Part shown: in pieces, positions 39,822 to 48,217 of the stretch
How the letters are laid out: each line of letters begins with the position of its first letter
Numbering within the stretch: position 1 is the first letter of the stretch
NCBI RefSeq assembly: GCF_006715635.1
Contig: NZ_VFNP01000001.1
Location: 806,001-870,000 of the forward strand
From: Streptomyces sp. SLBN-118
Lineage (GTDB): Bacteria; Actinomycetota; Actinomycetes; Streptomycetales; Streptomycetaceae
Length of the DNA: 64,000 nt
Reading direction: 5' to 3'
Position numbers and translations under genes: made by a program
The notes under the pieces: generated by a model
Seen by the model: the letters and a program-made list of their open reading frames with translations, nothing else
Told to the model about the DNA's origin: nothing
The model's database searches: none

Positions 39822-41384
39822 ATGTCCGCACAGAACCCCGCCCACGAGTTCGACTATGTGGTGGTCGGCGGCGGCACGGCCGGAGCCGTGGTCGCCGCCC
39901 GGCTGACCGAGGACCCGGAGTCGAGCGTCTGCGTGGTGGAGGCCGGGCCCTCGGACGTCGGCGACGAGAACATCCTCAGACTCGACCGGTGGATGGCCCT
40001 GCTGGAGTCGGGATACGACTGGGACTATCCGGTGGAGCCGCAGGAGAACGGCAACAGCTTCCTGCGGCAGGCCCGCGCCAGAGTGCTCGGCGGCTGCTCG
40101 TCGCACAACTCATGCATCGCCTTCTGGGCCCCGGCCGAGGACCTGGACGAGTGGGCGGCGATGGGGTGCACGGGCTGGAGCGCCAAGGACTGTTTTCCGC
40201 TCTACCAGCGCCTGGAGGCCAATGACGCGCCCGGCGAGCACCACGGCCGGACGGGCCCGGTCACCATCCGCACCGTACCGCCGAACGACCCGTGCGGGAG
40301 AGCGCTGCTCGCGGCCTGCGAGGCGGCGGGCATCCCCACCACGCCGTTCAACACCGGCACCACGGTGGTACGCGGCGCGAACTGGTTCCAGATCAACGCC
40401 CGCCCCGACGGCATCCGTTCATCCGCGTCGGTGTCCTATCTCCACCCGGTTCTCGGGAGGCGGCCGAAGCTCGAAGTACGTACGGGGCTCCAGGCCAAGC
40501 GGCTGCTCTTCGGCGAACAGGGGCGCTGCACCGGCGTCGAGTACCTGGAACCCGACGCCATCCACAGCGGGTCTGTCACCGCCCGCCGCGAAGTCGTCGT
40601 CTGCTGCGGGGCCATCGACTCGCCCAAGTTGCTGATGCTGTCGGGTATCGGCCCCGCCGGGCATCTGCGCGACTGCGGCGTCGACGTACGGGTCGACTCC
40701 CCCGGTGTCGGCTCCCATCTCCAGGACCACCCCGAGGGCGTGATCATGTGGGAGGCGAAGCAGCCCATGGTCACCTCCTCGACCCAGTGGTGGGAGATCG
40801 GCATCCTCGCCGACACCGAGCCCGGCCTGGACCGGCCGGACCTGATGCTCCACTACGGCTCGGTGCCGTTCGACATGAACACCTACCGGCGCGGCTATCC
40901 GACCTCCGACAACGCCTTCTGCCTCACCCCGAATGTCACCCGCGCCCGGTCCCTGGGCACGGTCCGGCTGCGCACCCGCGACTTCCGGGACAAGCCGAAG
41001 GTCGACCCGCGCTACTTCACGCACGAGCACGACATCCGGGTGATGACCTGCGGCCTGCGGCTCGCCCGAGAGATCGCCGCCCAGGCTCCGATGGCCGAGT
41101 GGACCGGCACCGAACTCGCTCCGGGCCCGTCGCTGCGGAGCGACGACGAGCTGTTCTCGTATGTTCGCGAGACCCACAACACGGTCTACCACCCGGCGGG
41201 CACCGTGCGGATGGGGGCCGAGGACGACGTGGACTCGCCGCTCGATCCGCAGCTGCGGGTCAAGGGAGTCACCGGGCTGCGCGTGGCCGACTCGTCGGTC
41301 ATGCCGCTCCTGCCCGCGGTCAATCCCTGCATCACGACCATGATGATCGGCGAGAAGTGCGGGGATCTGATCCGGTCGAGCTGA
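39822..41384 (+). CDS. GMC-family oxidoreductase (choline-dehydrogenase-like)
   Basis: A 520-residue FAD flavoprotein. FAD dinucleotide-binding motif DYVVVGGGTAGAVVAARL, GMC signature 1 (ARVLGGCSSHNSCIAFWAP), signature 2 (GAIDSPKLLMLSGIGPAGHL) and the C-terminal catalytic His region (YHPAGTVRMG ... VNPCITTMMIGEK). Predicted to oxidise an alcohol such as choline to the aldehyde, feeding the downstream aldehyde dehydrogenase. GGAG 7 nt before ATG 39822; 47 nt after the permease. Confidence 0.92.
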   Translation: MSAQNPAHEFDYVVVGGGTAGAVVAARLTEDPESSVCVVEAGPSDVGDENILRLDRWMALLESGYDWDYPVEPQENGNSFLRQARARVLGGCSSHNSCIAFWAPAEDLDEWAAMGCTGWSAKDCFPLYQRLEANDAPGEHHGRTGPVTIRTVPPNDPCGRALLAACEAAGIPTTPFNTGTTVVRGANWFQINARPDGIRSSASVSYLHPVLGRRPKLEVRTGLQAKRLLFGEQGRCTGVEYLEPDAIHSGSVTARREVVVCCGAIDSPKLLMLSGIGPAGHLRDCGVDVRVDSPGVGSHLQDHPEGVIMWEAKQPMVTSSTQWWEIGILADTEPGLDRPDLMLHYGSVPFDMNTYRRGYPTSDNAFCLTPNVTRARSLGTVRLRTRDFRDKPKVDPRYFTHEHDIRVMTCGLRLAREIAAQAPMAEWTGTELAPGPSLRSDDELFSYVRETHNTVYHPAGTVRMGAEDDVDSPLDPQLRVKGVTGLRVADSSVMPLLPAVNPCITTMMIGEKCGDLIRSS

Positions 41385-41482
41385 GTGACGACCGTCGTGC
41401 AACGTCGTCGCAACGTCCCGGTCCCTAGCCTCGCGGCGAGCGCCGTCCAGAGGCGGGCGGCACCCTCACCGGGAGGCCTTGG

Positions 41483-43006
41483 ATGACCCGATACGCAGCG
41501 CCGGGCAGCGACGGCGCGATCGTCTCGTACCAGTCCCGCTACGACCACTGGATCGGGGGCGAGTACGTCCCCCCGGCCCGCGGCCAGTACTTCGAGAACC
41601 CGAGCCCGGTCAACGGCCGCCCCTTCACCGAGATCGCGCGCGGCACCGCCGAGGACGTCGAACGCGCCCTGGACGCGGCGCACGCGGCGGCCCCCGCCTG
41701 GGGCCGCACCTCCGCGGGCGACCGCGCCGCCCTTCTGCTGAAGATCGCTGACCGGATGGAGGCACATCTGGAGGAACTGGCGGTCGCCGAGACCTGGGAG
41801 AACGGCAAGCCCGTCCGCGAGACCCTGGCCGCCGACATCCCGCTCGCCATCGACCACTTCCGCTATTTCGCGGGCGCGCTGCGAGCCCAGGAAGGCTCGC
41901 TCAGCGAGGTCGACGACGACACGATCGCCTACCACTTCCACGAGCCGCTGGGTGTGGTCGGCCAGATCATTCCCTGGAACTTCCCGATCCTGATGGCGGT
42001 GTGGAAGCTGGCGCCCGCCCTGGCGGCGGGCAACGCGGTGGTGCTCAAGCCCGCCGAACAGACTCCGGCCTCCATTCACTTCTGGCTGAGCCTGGTCGCC
42101 GACCTGCTGCCGCCCGGAGTCGTCAACGTCGTCAACGGCTTCGGTGTGGAGGCGGGCAAACCGCTGGCCTCCAGCCCGCGCGTCGCGAAGATCGCGTTCA
42201 CCGGCGAGACCACGACGGGGCGGCTGATCATGCAGTACGCCTCCGAGAACATCCGGCCGGTCACGCTGGAACTCGGCGGCAAGTCACCGAACATCTTCTT
42301 CGACGACGTCTGGGCGGCCGACGACGACTTCCGTGACAAGGCGCTCGAAGGCTTCACCATGTTCGCCCTCAACCAGGGCGAGGTGTGCACATGCCCGTCG
42401 CGGGCGCTGATCCAGCGCGGCCACTACAGCGAATTCCTGGAGGCGGGCATCGCCCGCACCGAGAAGATCGCGCCGGGCCACCCCCTGGACACGGACACGA
42501 TGATCGGCGCGCAGGCGTCCAACGACCAGCTCCAGAAGATCCTTTCCTATCTGGGCATCGGCCAGCAGGAAGGAGCGAAGATCCTGACGGGCGGTCAGCG
42601 CATCGAGTACGACGGCGAGCTGGCCGGCGGCTACTACGTCCAGCCCACGATCTTCGAGGGCGACAACCGCATGCGGGTCTTCCAGGAGGAGATCTTCGGG
42701 CCGGTCGTCGCGGTCACGTCCTTCAGCGACTTCGACGACGCCGTCAACACGGCGAACGACACGCTGTACGGGCTCGGCGCGGGCGTATGGACGCGTGACA
42801 TCAACACGGCGTACCGAGCGGGACGGGCCATCCAGGCGGGCCGGGTCTGGACGAACTGCTACCACGCGTATCCGGCGCACGCGGCGTTCGGCGGGTACAA
42901 GCAGTCGGGGATCGGCCGCGAGAACCACAAGATGATGCTGGAGCACTACCAGCAGACGAAGAACCTGCTGGTGTCGTATTCGCCGAAGAAGCTGGGCTTC
43001 TTCTAG
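41483..43006 (+). CDS. exaC: NAD-dependent aldehyde dehydrogenase, ExaC/acetaldehyde type
   Basis: A 507-residue class I-like ALDH. Motifs: [34 protein letters not shown], catalytic Glu in [12 protein letters not shown], catalytic Cys in [13 protein letters not shown], and [30 protein letters not shown] at the end, typical of the ExaC/AldB group that acts on acetaldehyde and chloroacetaldehyde. All active-site residues are present, so it may supply the activity lost from the deleted dehydrogenase at 37241. GGGAGG precedes ATG 41483. A 98-nt gap follows the GMC gene. A DUF779 gene, commonly next to exaC, lies 13 kb away at 56269. Confidence 0.93.
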   Translation: MTRYAAPGSDGAIVSYQSRYDHWIGGEYVPPARGQYFENPSPVNGRPFTEIARGTAEDVERALDAAHAAAPAWGRTSAGDRAALLLKIADRMEAHLEELAVAETWENGKPVRETLAADIPLAIDHFRYFAGALRAQEGSLSEVDDDTIAYHFHEPLGVVGQIIPWNFPILMAVWKLAPALAAGNAVVLKPAEQTPASIHFWLSLVADLLPPGVVNVVNGFGVEAGKPLASSPRVAKIAFTGETTTGRLIMQYASENIRPVTLELGGKSPNIFFDDVWAADDDFRDKALEGFTMFALNQGEVCTCPSRALIQRGHYSEFLEAGIARTEKIAPGHPLDTDTMIGAQASNDQLQKILSYLGIGQQEGAKILTGGQRIEYDGELAGGYYVQPTIFEGDNRMRVFQEEIFGPVVAVTSFSDFDDAVNTANDTLYGLGAGVWTRDINTAYRAGRAIQAGRVWTNCYHAYPAHAAFGGYKQSGIGRENHKMMLEHYQQTKNLLVSYSPKKLGFF

Positions 43007-43011
43007 ACGCA

Positions 43012-43058
43012 GAGAAAGGGCGCCTGACCAGGGCAGATGCCCGTCAGGCGCCCTTCTC
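43012..43058. terminator. Strong terminator closing the oxidation cluster
   Basis: A 13-bp perfect stem AAGGGCGCCTGAC (43016-43028) / GTCAGGCGCCCTT (43043-43055), extendable by GAG/CTC beyond a bulged A, with a second small hairpin (GGGC AGAT GCCC) inside the loop. It begins 5 nt after the exaC stop and ends in TTCTC. Confidence 0.85.
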
Positions 43059-43149
43059 GACGCACACTTGACCAGCAGTTCCCGGGCAGTTCGGGGCCAC
43101 TCGCGTGCGGGTGAACCGGATCCCGGCCGGACGCCGAGCCCGGCTGATG

Positions 43150-43570
43150 CCGGGCACCTCGAACGCGGCGACGCGTGGAAGTCAACCCTGACGCGTCTGA
43201 TCACCGGCATCTACCTGGCCGACAAGAGTCATGTCAGCTGGAACGGTTCGGACTTGGCCCAAGTCGACCCGGCCACCGTCTGGAACGCCACCGGCCTGGT
43301 CCCGCAGATCTTCGCGCAGTGGCCGCTGCGGGTCCGCGAGAACGTCACCCTCGGCCAGCCGCGCACCGTCGACGACGGGCCCGTGTGGGAGGCCGTCGAC
43401 GCGGTCGGCATGCGTGATGCGATCGACGAACTCCCGGCCGGCCTGGACACCCTCCTCGCCCGCGAAATCTTCGGAGGCGCGGAGCTGTCCGGCGGGCAGT
43501 GGCAGAGGCTGGCATGTTCCAGGGCCCTGTACCGCCGCCCGCCGCTGCTGGTCCGTCGTCCGCAGCACCG
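43150..43570 (+). pseudogene. ABC transporter ATPase fragment
   Basis: The frame reads GDAWKSTLTRLITGIYLADK, VSWNGSDLAQVDPATVW, TGLVPQIFAQWPLRVRENVTLG, and the signature LSGGQWQRLACSRALYRRPPLLV. This is an exporter-type ABC ATPase (fused TM-ATPase class). The Walker A site is mutated (GDAWKST in place of G-x-x-G-x-GKS), the TM half is gone, and the frame is lost before Walker B (DEP). Non-functional remnant of about 140 residues. Confidence 0.8.
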
Positions 43571-43898
43571 ACCTCGACGTACTGCGCTGCTACGCCCCCA
43601 TCGTCGCCCCTGATCCCTGCCCATCGTCTCCTCGCGTGTCCGGCGCCGAGACCCCGCCCTCTGCTGGTGCTCGGCCTGCGGGACCGCAAGCGGCGGCCGC
43701 GGCCGCCTCCAACCGGGCGTCGTGCCTTGAGGTGTGGCTGGCCCGGCCAGCCCGGCAGGCAGGCAGGCGAGGTGTCGTCCATGGCCCATGACCTGCAATG
43801 TTGCTCACTTCTCGAGAACTGGCGCGGTCGGTCGACGGGCGAGTGTCAGTGTCCGGTGCCAGGCTGAAGTCGTACTCGATCCGCGAAAGGCAATCGCC
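43571..43898. other. Gene-free spacer before the VOC gene
   Basis: No supported gene on either strand. It contains low-complexity GC runs (GGCGGCCGCGGCCGCC near 43690, GCAGGCAGGCAGGC near 43755) and the likely promoter of the VOC gene near 43790-43870, where the sequence becomes less GC-rich. Confidence 0.4.
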
Positions 43899-44696
43899 GT
43901 GATCACCACTGACTTCGTCCCCGGCTCCCCCTGCTGGCTCGACCTCGCCGCTCCCGACGTCCCTGCCACCGCCGCCTTCTACAACGCCGTACTCGGGTGG
44001 GACTACGAGTCCATGGGCGAGGGAGAGGACATGGAAGGCGGGATGTTCCGGAAGGGCGGCAAGATCGTCGCCGGGCTCGGCAAGCTCACCGAGGAAGGCG
44101 CACGCTCGGCCTGGATGATCTACTACAGCGTCGCCGACGCCGATGCCACGACCCAGGCCGTCGAGAGCGCCGGCGGCACGGTGCGGGTGGCGCCCATGGA
44201 CCTCGACGAGTGGGGACGGATGGCGCAGTACAGCGACCCGCTGGGGGGCCAGTTCGCCGTCTGGCAGCCCGGAACGAACAAGGGCGTTGATCTGGTGGAC
44301 GAGCCGGGCTCGCTGTCCTGGACCGAGCTGTACACGAGCGACGCCGCGGCCGCGAAGGAGTTCTACGGCGGTGTCCTCGGCTGGCAGTTCAGTGACATGC
44401 AGCTGCCGGGCGGCGGAGGCACGTACATCCTCATCACCCCCGGCGGACTTCCCCAGGAGCGCATGCACGGCGGCCTCATGGAACTTCCCAAGGAGAACCT
44501 CGCCCTGACTAAGGGACGTCCGTACTGGCACCCGGTCTTCAACGTCACCGACTGCGACGCCGCGGTCGCCAAGGTCACCGAGAACGGTGGCAGCGTGCAG
44601 ATGGGGCCGGAGGACGCCGAGGGCGTCGGCCGCCTGGCCGTCTGCCTCGACCCGTCGAACGCCGACTTCGTGGTGCTGACCCCGACCCCGAGCTAG
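43899..44696 (+). CDS. Two-domain VOC (glyoxalase/bleomycin-resistance-like) protein
   Basis: A 265-residue protein with two tandem VOC domains. The first starts GSPCWLDLAAPDVPATAAFYNAVLGWDYE and the second LSWTELYTSDAAAAKEFYGGVLGWQF; each has the beta-alpha-beta-beta-beta units and ends with a conserved acidic or polar strand (GGQFAVWQP, NADFVVLTP). Of the CFP-30/27-like subgroup common in actinomycetes; function usually unknown (detoxification or metal-dependent isomerisation). GTG 43899 with AAAGG 8 nt upstream. Confidence 0.88.
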   Translation: MITTDFVPGSPCWLDLAAPDVPATAAFYNAVLGWDYESMGEGEDMEGGMFRKGGKIVAGLGKLTEEGARSAWMIYYSVADADATTQAVESAGGTVRVAPMDLDEWGRMAQYSDPLGGQFAVWQPGTNKGVDLVDEPGSLSWTELYTSDAAAAKEFYGGVLGWQFSDMQLPGGGGTYILITPGGLPQERMHGGLMELPKENLALTKGRPYWHPVFNVTDCDAAVAKVTENGGSVQMGPEDAEGVGRLAVCLDPSNADFVVLTPTPS

Positions 44697-44725
44697 GACT
44701 TTGTTGACAGGGGTGCACCCAGGGC

Positions 44726-45110
44726 GTGCTCGGCATGGAGACTCTCCGCGCTCTGTGGCCGGCCGACGCACCGGCACCCCTCCGCCGTCGCCGACGGCGG
44801 GCCTGGTTCGGGGCGGCAGTGGTCGTGTCAGCCGTCGCCGTCGCCGTCGCTCTGTCGCTGCTCCTGCGGCCGGCGGCAGGCCCGACCGTCACCGCCGCCG
44901 AAGTGCACGTCCCCACCCAGCGATTGCACTGCGGGCAGACCGCCGAACTGGTGGGCGTCCTGACCACCGACGGTCGGGTCGGCCCATGACGTACCGGTGG
45001 CTTCGCCGTGACGGTCATGACTCCGGCGAGCTGAGCCGCACGGCGCGCCGCGGGGACCGCGAGGTCACCGTCCACCTTCGGTGGACGGTGACCTCGCGGT
45101 CCCCGGCGCC
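44726..45110 (+). pseudogene. Broken membrane protein with the kinase-associated extracellular domain
   Basis: The first frame gives a short basic N-terminus, one TM helix (FGAAVVVSAVAVAVALSLLL) and the start of a domain (LHCGQTAELVGVLTTDGRVGP). A one-base shift at about 44984 leads to TYRWLRRDGHDSGEL, then REVTVHLRWT. Joined, this aligns with the C-terminal domain of the protein at 5192-6046 (CDSTADIVGALSTNGR, TYRWERSDGTTSG, LLWTF). The rest of the domain is missing: coding ends inside a perfect palindrome at 45051-45105. So it is a third, dead copy of the sensor domain. Confidence 0.7.
45042..45110. repeat. Long near-perfect palindrome (26-bp arms, 3-nt loop)
   Basis: Arms 45051-45076 and 45080-45105 are perfectly complementary (beginning CGGGGACCGCGAGGTCACCG) around TTC. 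After a 4-nt bulge on the left, five more pairs form (GGCGC 45042-45046 / GCGCC 45106-45110). The left arm is the natural coding strand of the sensor-domain pseudogene, so the right arm looks like an inverted copy of it. There is no T run, so a terminator role is secondary. Confidence 0.9.
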
Positions 45111-45214
45111 TTGGCTCAGGGCACCTTTGCGTACTCGTGCCCCTGACTCGTCGGTCCCTGTCGCAGCCTGCCGTTCATCGGCGCCGGGCGCGGCCGTGAC
45201 CTCGGGCGACGTCT

Positions 45215-45541
45215 CTACATTCCGCCCCGCGCCTCTGCGTCGGCCACGGCGATCGCGATGCCGAGTGCCTGGGCGATGTTGCCGGCTGCCGTCATGACGC
45301 GGGCTGTGCCCACGATGGGGGCGATGGCGACCAGGACATCCTGCAGCTGATCGGCAGTCATACCGGACTGGAGGGCGGGGTCGATGTTGGCGACGTAGGA
45401 GATCGGCGGAGCGTCCGAGGCGGCGAGTGCAGCAATGCGGGTGAGCATAAACATGTCCGGGGTCAGCCCGCACCGCTCAACCGAGTCAACCGTCATCGCG
45501 GCGAGGGTGTCGAGTACCGGGGTTTCAGATGCTGTGGCCAT
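45215..45541 (-). CDS. Carboxymuconolactone decarboxylase family protein
   Basis: A 108-residue CMD/AhpD-like helical protein (LDTLAAMTVDSVERCGLTPDMFMLTRIAALAASDAPP, then a second helical pair with VLVAIAPIVGTARVMTAAGNIAQALG). The CxxC of AhpD peroxidases is absent; only one Cys (ERCGL) remains, so a thiol peroxidase role is unlikely. Often linked with small-molecule detoxification genes. ATG 45541 with AGGAGACGACC upstream. Confidence 0.88.
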   Translation of the reverse strand: MATASETPVLDTLAAMTVDSVERCGLTPDMFMLTRIAALAASDAPPISYVANIDPALQSGMTADQLQDVLVAIAPIVGTARVMTAAGNIAQALGIAIAVADAEARGGM

Positions 45542-45736
45542 GGCGGGTCGTCTCCTGCTGGTGTCGTGACGAGGATCAACGTGCGGAAGAGAGGGCTCCG
45601 CATCCCTGTGCAGCGCTTACTGCTCGACGGTAAGTCCGTTCCCCGCAGATCGCCTGTCGAGGGGGCCGTCCGAGGAGCCGGAGGAGTCAGGCAGCCAGGC
45701 GGGCAACGGGAGGGAACCTGCGGGCCACGCAGCCGG

Positions 45737-47188
45737 TCAGCCGGTCGGCTCCAGGGAGCGACGGGCGAGAGCACGGCTTCCGGCCGCTATGGCGAGCGCC
45801 ACGACGATCAGCATCGCCGCGACTGCGAACGTGACCCGCATCCCCGTCGCAACGGCGTCCGGGTGCGCCGCCCCGATGTCGGTCGTCGCCGACGCGAGCG
45901 CGAACACGGCGCCCATGACGGATGCACCGGTGACGAGCCCCAGATTGCGCGACAGGTTGAGCATGCCTGAAATGACGCCCCGCTGGTCCGGGCGGACATC
46001 GGACATGACGGCGGTGTTGTTGGCCGTCTGGAACAGCGCATAGCCGGCGGTGATGACGGCGATGGGGGCGATGTAGCCGGGGATGCCGAGCCTCGTCGGC
46101 ATCGCGGACAGGATGAGGGAGCCGACTGCTATGCCGATGAGTCCAAGGATGGTCATGCGCCCGCCGCCGAGGCGGTCCACGATGCGACCGGCCGGCACAC
46201 CGGTCACTGCGGCGACCAGCGGACCCACCGACATGACGAGTCCCACCGGGGCCGCGTCGAGGCCGAGCGCACGAGAGAGATAGAAGGGTCCGACCACCAG
46301 CGTCGCCATCATCACCGTCGAGACGAGCGCGCTCGTGGCGAGGCTCGCACTCAGCGCGGCATCACGGAACATCGTCAGCCGGATCAAGGGTGATGCCGTT
46401 CTCGTCTCGGCGAGGACGAAGAGGCCGACTCCGAAGGCGGCGGCCAACAGCAGAGCCACATTGAGCGGACCGAAACTGCCGCGCCCCGTCGTCATGGCGA
46501 GTGCGTAGGCCGCAAGCGTCACAGCCAGCAGCAGTGTGCCCGCACTGTCGAAGCGGGTTCCGCCCGCCTTCGGTGCCCGACGGTCAACGGGCAGGTAGCG
46601 ATGGGCGAGAAGGAAGGTCAGGACACCCAGCGGCACGCTGACGAGAAAGATGGCCCGCCAACTGAGCCCGGAGATCAGAACGCCGCCGAGCGACGGGCCG
46701 AGAGCGGTCCCGATCGCCGACATCGTTCCGAGCAGCCCCATGGCGCTACCGGTCCTTGCCTTCGGAACCGTCTCACCGACAAACGCGATGGTGAGGGCCA
46801 TCATGACGGCCGCACCGAGCCCTTGCGCCGCCCGGGCGGCAATCAGCATCCAGAGCGTGGACGCGACGCCGCACAGGACCGAGGCCGCCGTGAACAGGGA
46901 GATTCCGGCCAGGAGGAGCCGTCGGCGGCCGGTGATGTCACCCAGCCGTCCGACGCTGACGATCATGGTGGTGATGGCGAGGAGATAGGCGAGGACGATC
47001 CACTGGACTTCCTGGAAGGGGGCGGCGAACTCCCGTGCCAGGGTCGGCAGGGCGACATTGGCGATGCTGGTGCCGAGCGAGGACAGCAGCATGGACAGCG
47101 AGAGGCCGGCGAGCGCCCACCGGACCGAAGGCGTCCGTTGTGCAGGTCCCGCTACTGGTTCGTCCCGTCCAGCGACAGTTGGCTTCAA
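45737..47188 (-). CDS. MFS drug-type exporter (DHA2-like)
   Basis: A 483-residue MFS transporter with about 14 hydrophobic segments. Motif A reads GRLGDITGRRRLLL; motif C-like ALGPSLGGVLISGLSWRAIFLVSVPLG supports a proton-coupled exporter. It lacks an ATG: TTG 47188 has GGAG 6 nt upstream and places the first TM at about residue 20, as expected. Divergent from the isochorismatase-like gene, with shared operator-like repeats at 47289-47316. Confidence 0.88.
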   Translation of the reverse strand: MKPTVAGRDEPVAGPAQRTPSVRWALAGLSLSMLLSSLGTSIANVALPTLAREFAAPFQEVQWIVLAYLLAITTMIVSVGRLGDITGRRRLLLAGISLFTAASVLCGVASTLWMLIAARAAQGLGAAVMMALTIAFVGETVPKARTGSAMGLLGTMSAIGTALGPSLGGVLISGLSWRAIFLVSVPLGVLTFLLAHRYLPVDRRAPKAGGTRFDSAGTLLLAVTLAAYALAMTTGRGSFGPLNVALLLAAAFGVGLFVLAETRTASPLIRLTMFRDAALSASLATSALVSTVMMATLVVGPFYLSRALGLDAAPVGLVMSVGPLVAAVTGVPAGRIVDRLGGGRMTILGLIGIAVGSLILSAMPTRLGIPGYIAPIAVITAGYALFQTANNTAVMSDVRPDQRGVISGMLNLSRNLGLVTGASVMGAVFALASATTDIGAAHPDAVATGMRVTFAVAAMLIVVALAIAAGSRALARRSLEPTG

Positions 47189-47288
47189 CGTGAACTCCGT
47201 ACGTGTGGCGGCGTGAGCCGTGCCGGTCGCGGGGCCGATGTCAGTCGCCGGCCGGTCTGCGCCCACGGTGCGCCCGGCCCATAGGGGC

Positions 47289-47316
47289 GGCAAAGCCAAT
47301 TTGCCGATACGGCAAA
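47289..47316. promoter_or_regulatory. Triple GGCAAA/TTTGCC operator in the divergent MFS-hydrolase promoter
   Basis: GGCAAA (47289-47294), TTTGCC (47300-47305) and GGCAAA (47311-47316) alternate in orientation. The right pair forms a perfect TTTGCCG-ATA-CGGCAAA palindrome (47300-47316). Period of the outer sites is 22 bp. Placement about 110 nt from both starts suggests one regulator controls both genes. Confidence 0.6.
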
Positions 47317-47436
47317 CAAACGATCCCCTGGTGCGCGGGGCGTCGAATTGACCGGACCAGACGCGGCGGTCGATGGATCGGCCTAGCGTGATGCGCGTGG
47401 CGTGAGCCCGTCCGAACCCCGGCAGAGGAGATCGTC

Positions 47437-47991
47437 GTGACCACACTGTCCGATCGGCCCAACACCGCCTTGATGGTCATCGACGTCCAGAACGGCGTCA
47501 TGGCCGATGCGCACCGGCGCGACGCGGTCGTCGCCAACATCAGCTCGCTCGTCGACAGGGCTCGCGAAGAGGGGGCGCCGATCGTCTGGGTCCAGCACTC
47601 CGACGAGCAGTTGCAGCAGGGCAGTGACGCCTGGGAGTACGTCCCGGAGCTGACACGCCAGGAGTCGGAACCGCTCGTGCACAAGAGGTTCGGCGACTCC
47701 TTCGAGGACACCGCGCTGGAGAACGTGCTGGCCATGGCCGGCATCGGAGCCCTTGTCGTGACCGGCGCCGAGACGGATGCCTGCGTCCGGTCCACTATCC
47801 ATGGCGCCTTTGTCCGCGGTTACGACGTGACGCTCGTCGGTGACGCGCACACGACGCAGGATCAGAGCACCTGGGGCGCTCCCCCGCCGGACATGGTCAT
47901 CGCGCACACGAACCTCTACTGGCAGTACCAGACGGCACCGGCCCGCACCGCGCGCGTCACGGAGACGAAGGACGTGACGTTCACGGGCTGA
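47437..47991 (+). CDS. Isochorismatase-like cysteine hydrolase
   Basis: A 184-residue isochorismatase-fold hydrolase. The catalytic triad is visible: Asp in LMVIDVQNG, Lys in LVHKRFGDSF, and Cys in TGAETDACVRSTIHGAF with the preceding cis-peptide GAE. Family members hydrolyse amides (nicotinamidase, ureidoglycolate-type) or isochorismate; this short wording fits the general YcaC/PncA-like amidases. GTG 47437 with GAGGAG 8 nt upstream. Confidence 0.9.
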   Translation: MTTLSDRPNTALMVIDVQNGVMADAHRRDAVVANISSLVDRAREEGAPIVWVQHSDEQLQQGSDAWEYVPELTRQESEPLVHKRFGDSFEDTALENVLAMAGIGALVVTGAETDACVRSTIHGAFVRGYDVTLVGDAHTTQDQSTWGAPPPDMVIAHTNLYWQYQTAPARTARVTETKDVTFTG

Positions 47992-48084
47992 ACCCGGCAG
48001 GTCGACGGTGTTGAGCGCGATCCGGCCACCACGCCGCCCCGGATTCAGCCGGGTTCGGCGGATCCGACGAGCCATCAGGTCATC

Positions 48085-48178
48085 TGTCCCGGACTATTGA
48101 CTCCGAATCTGACAGCAGCGATTCTCGTCGCATCGTTCACGCGGACATGACAATCACGCATGTCCCGGACGGTATTGA
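48085..48178 (+). promoter_or_regulatory. Direct-repeat sites and promoter upstream of the M19-like gene
   Basis: TGTCCCGGAC followed by TATTGA occurs twice (48085-48100 and, with GG inserted, 48161-48178), 76 bp apart. Between them lies a possible promoter: TTGACT (48097-48102), 17 bp, GATTCT (48120-48125). The first repeat overlaps the -35. The start codon is at 48218. Confidence 0.4.
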
Positions 48179-48217
48179 TCCCCGACCCCCACAATCCTCT
48201 GACCGAAGGCGTGAGTG

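Noticed and set aside
44701..44720. TTGACA followed by GGGTGCACCC as a promoter/operator
   Set aside because: The -35 match is good but no -10 is found at the right distance, and the gene behind it is dead.
41483..45541. Mobile element explaining the 43-45 kb decay
   Set aside because: No transposase, integrase, inverted terminal repeats or target duplications were found; decay by deletion and frameshift is enough.
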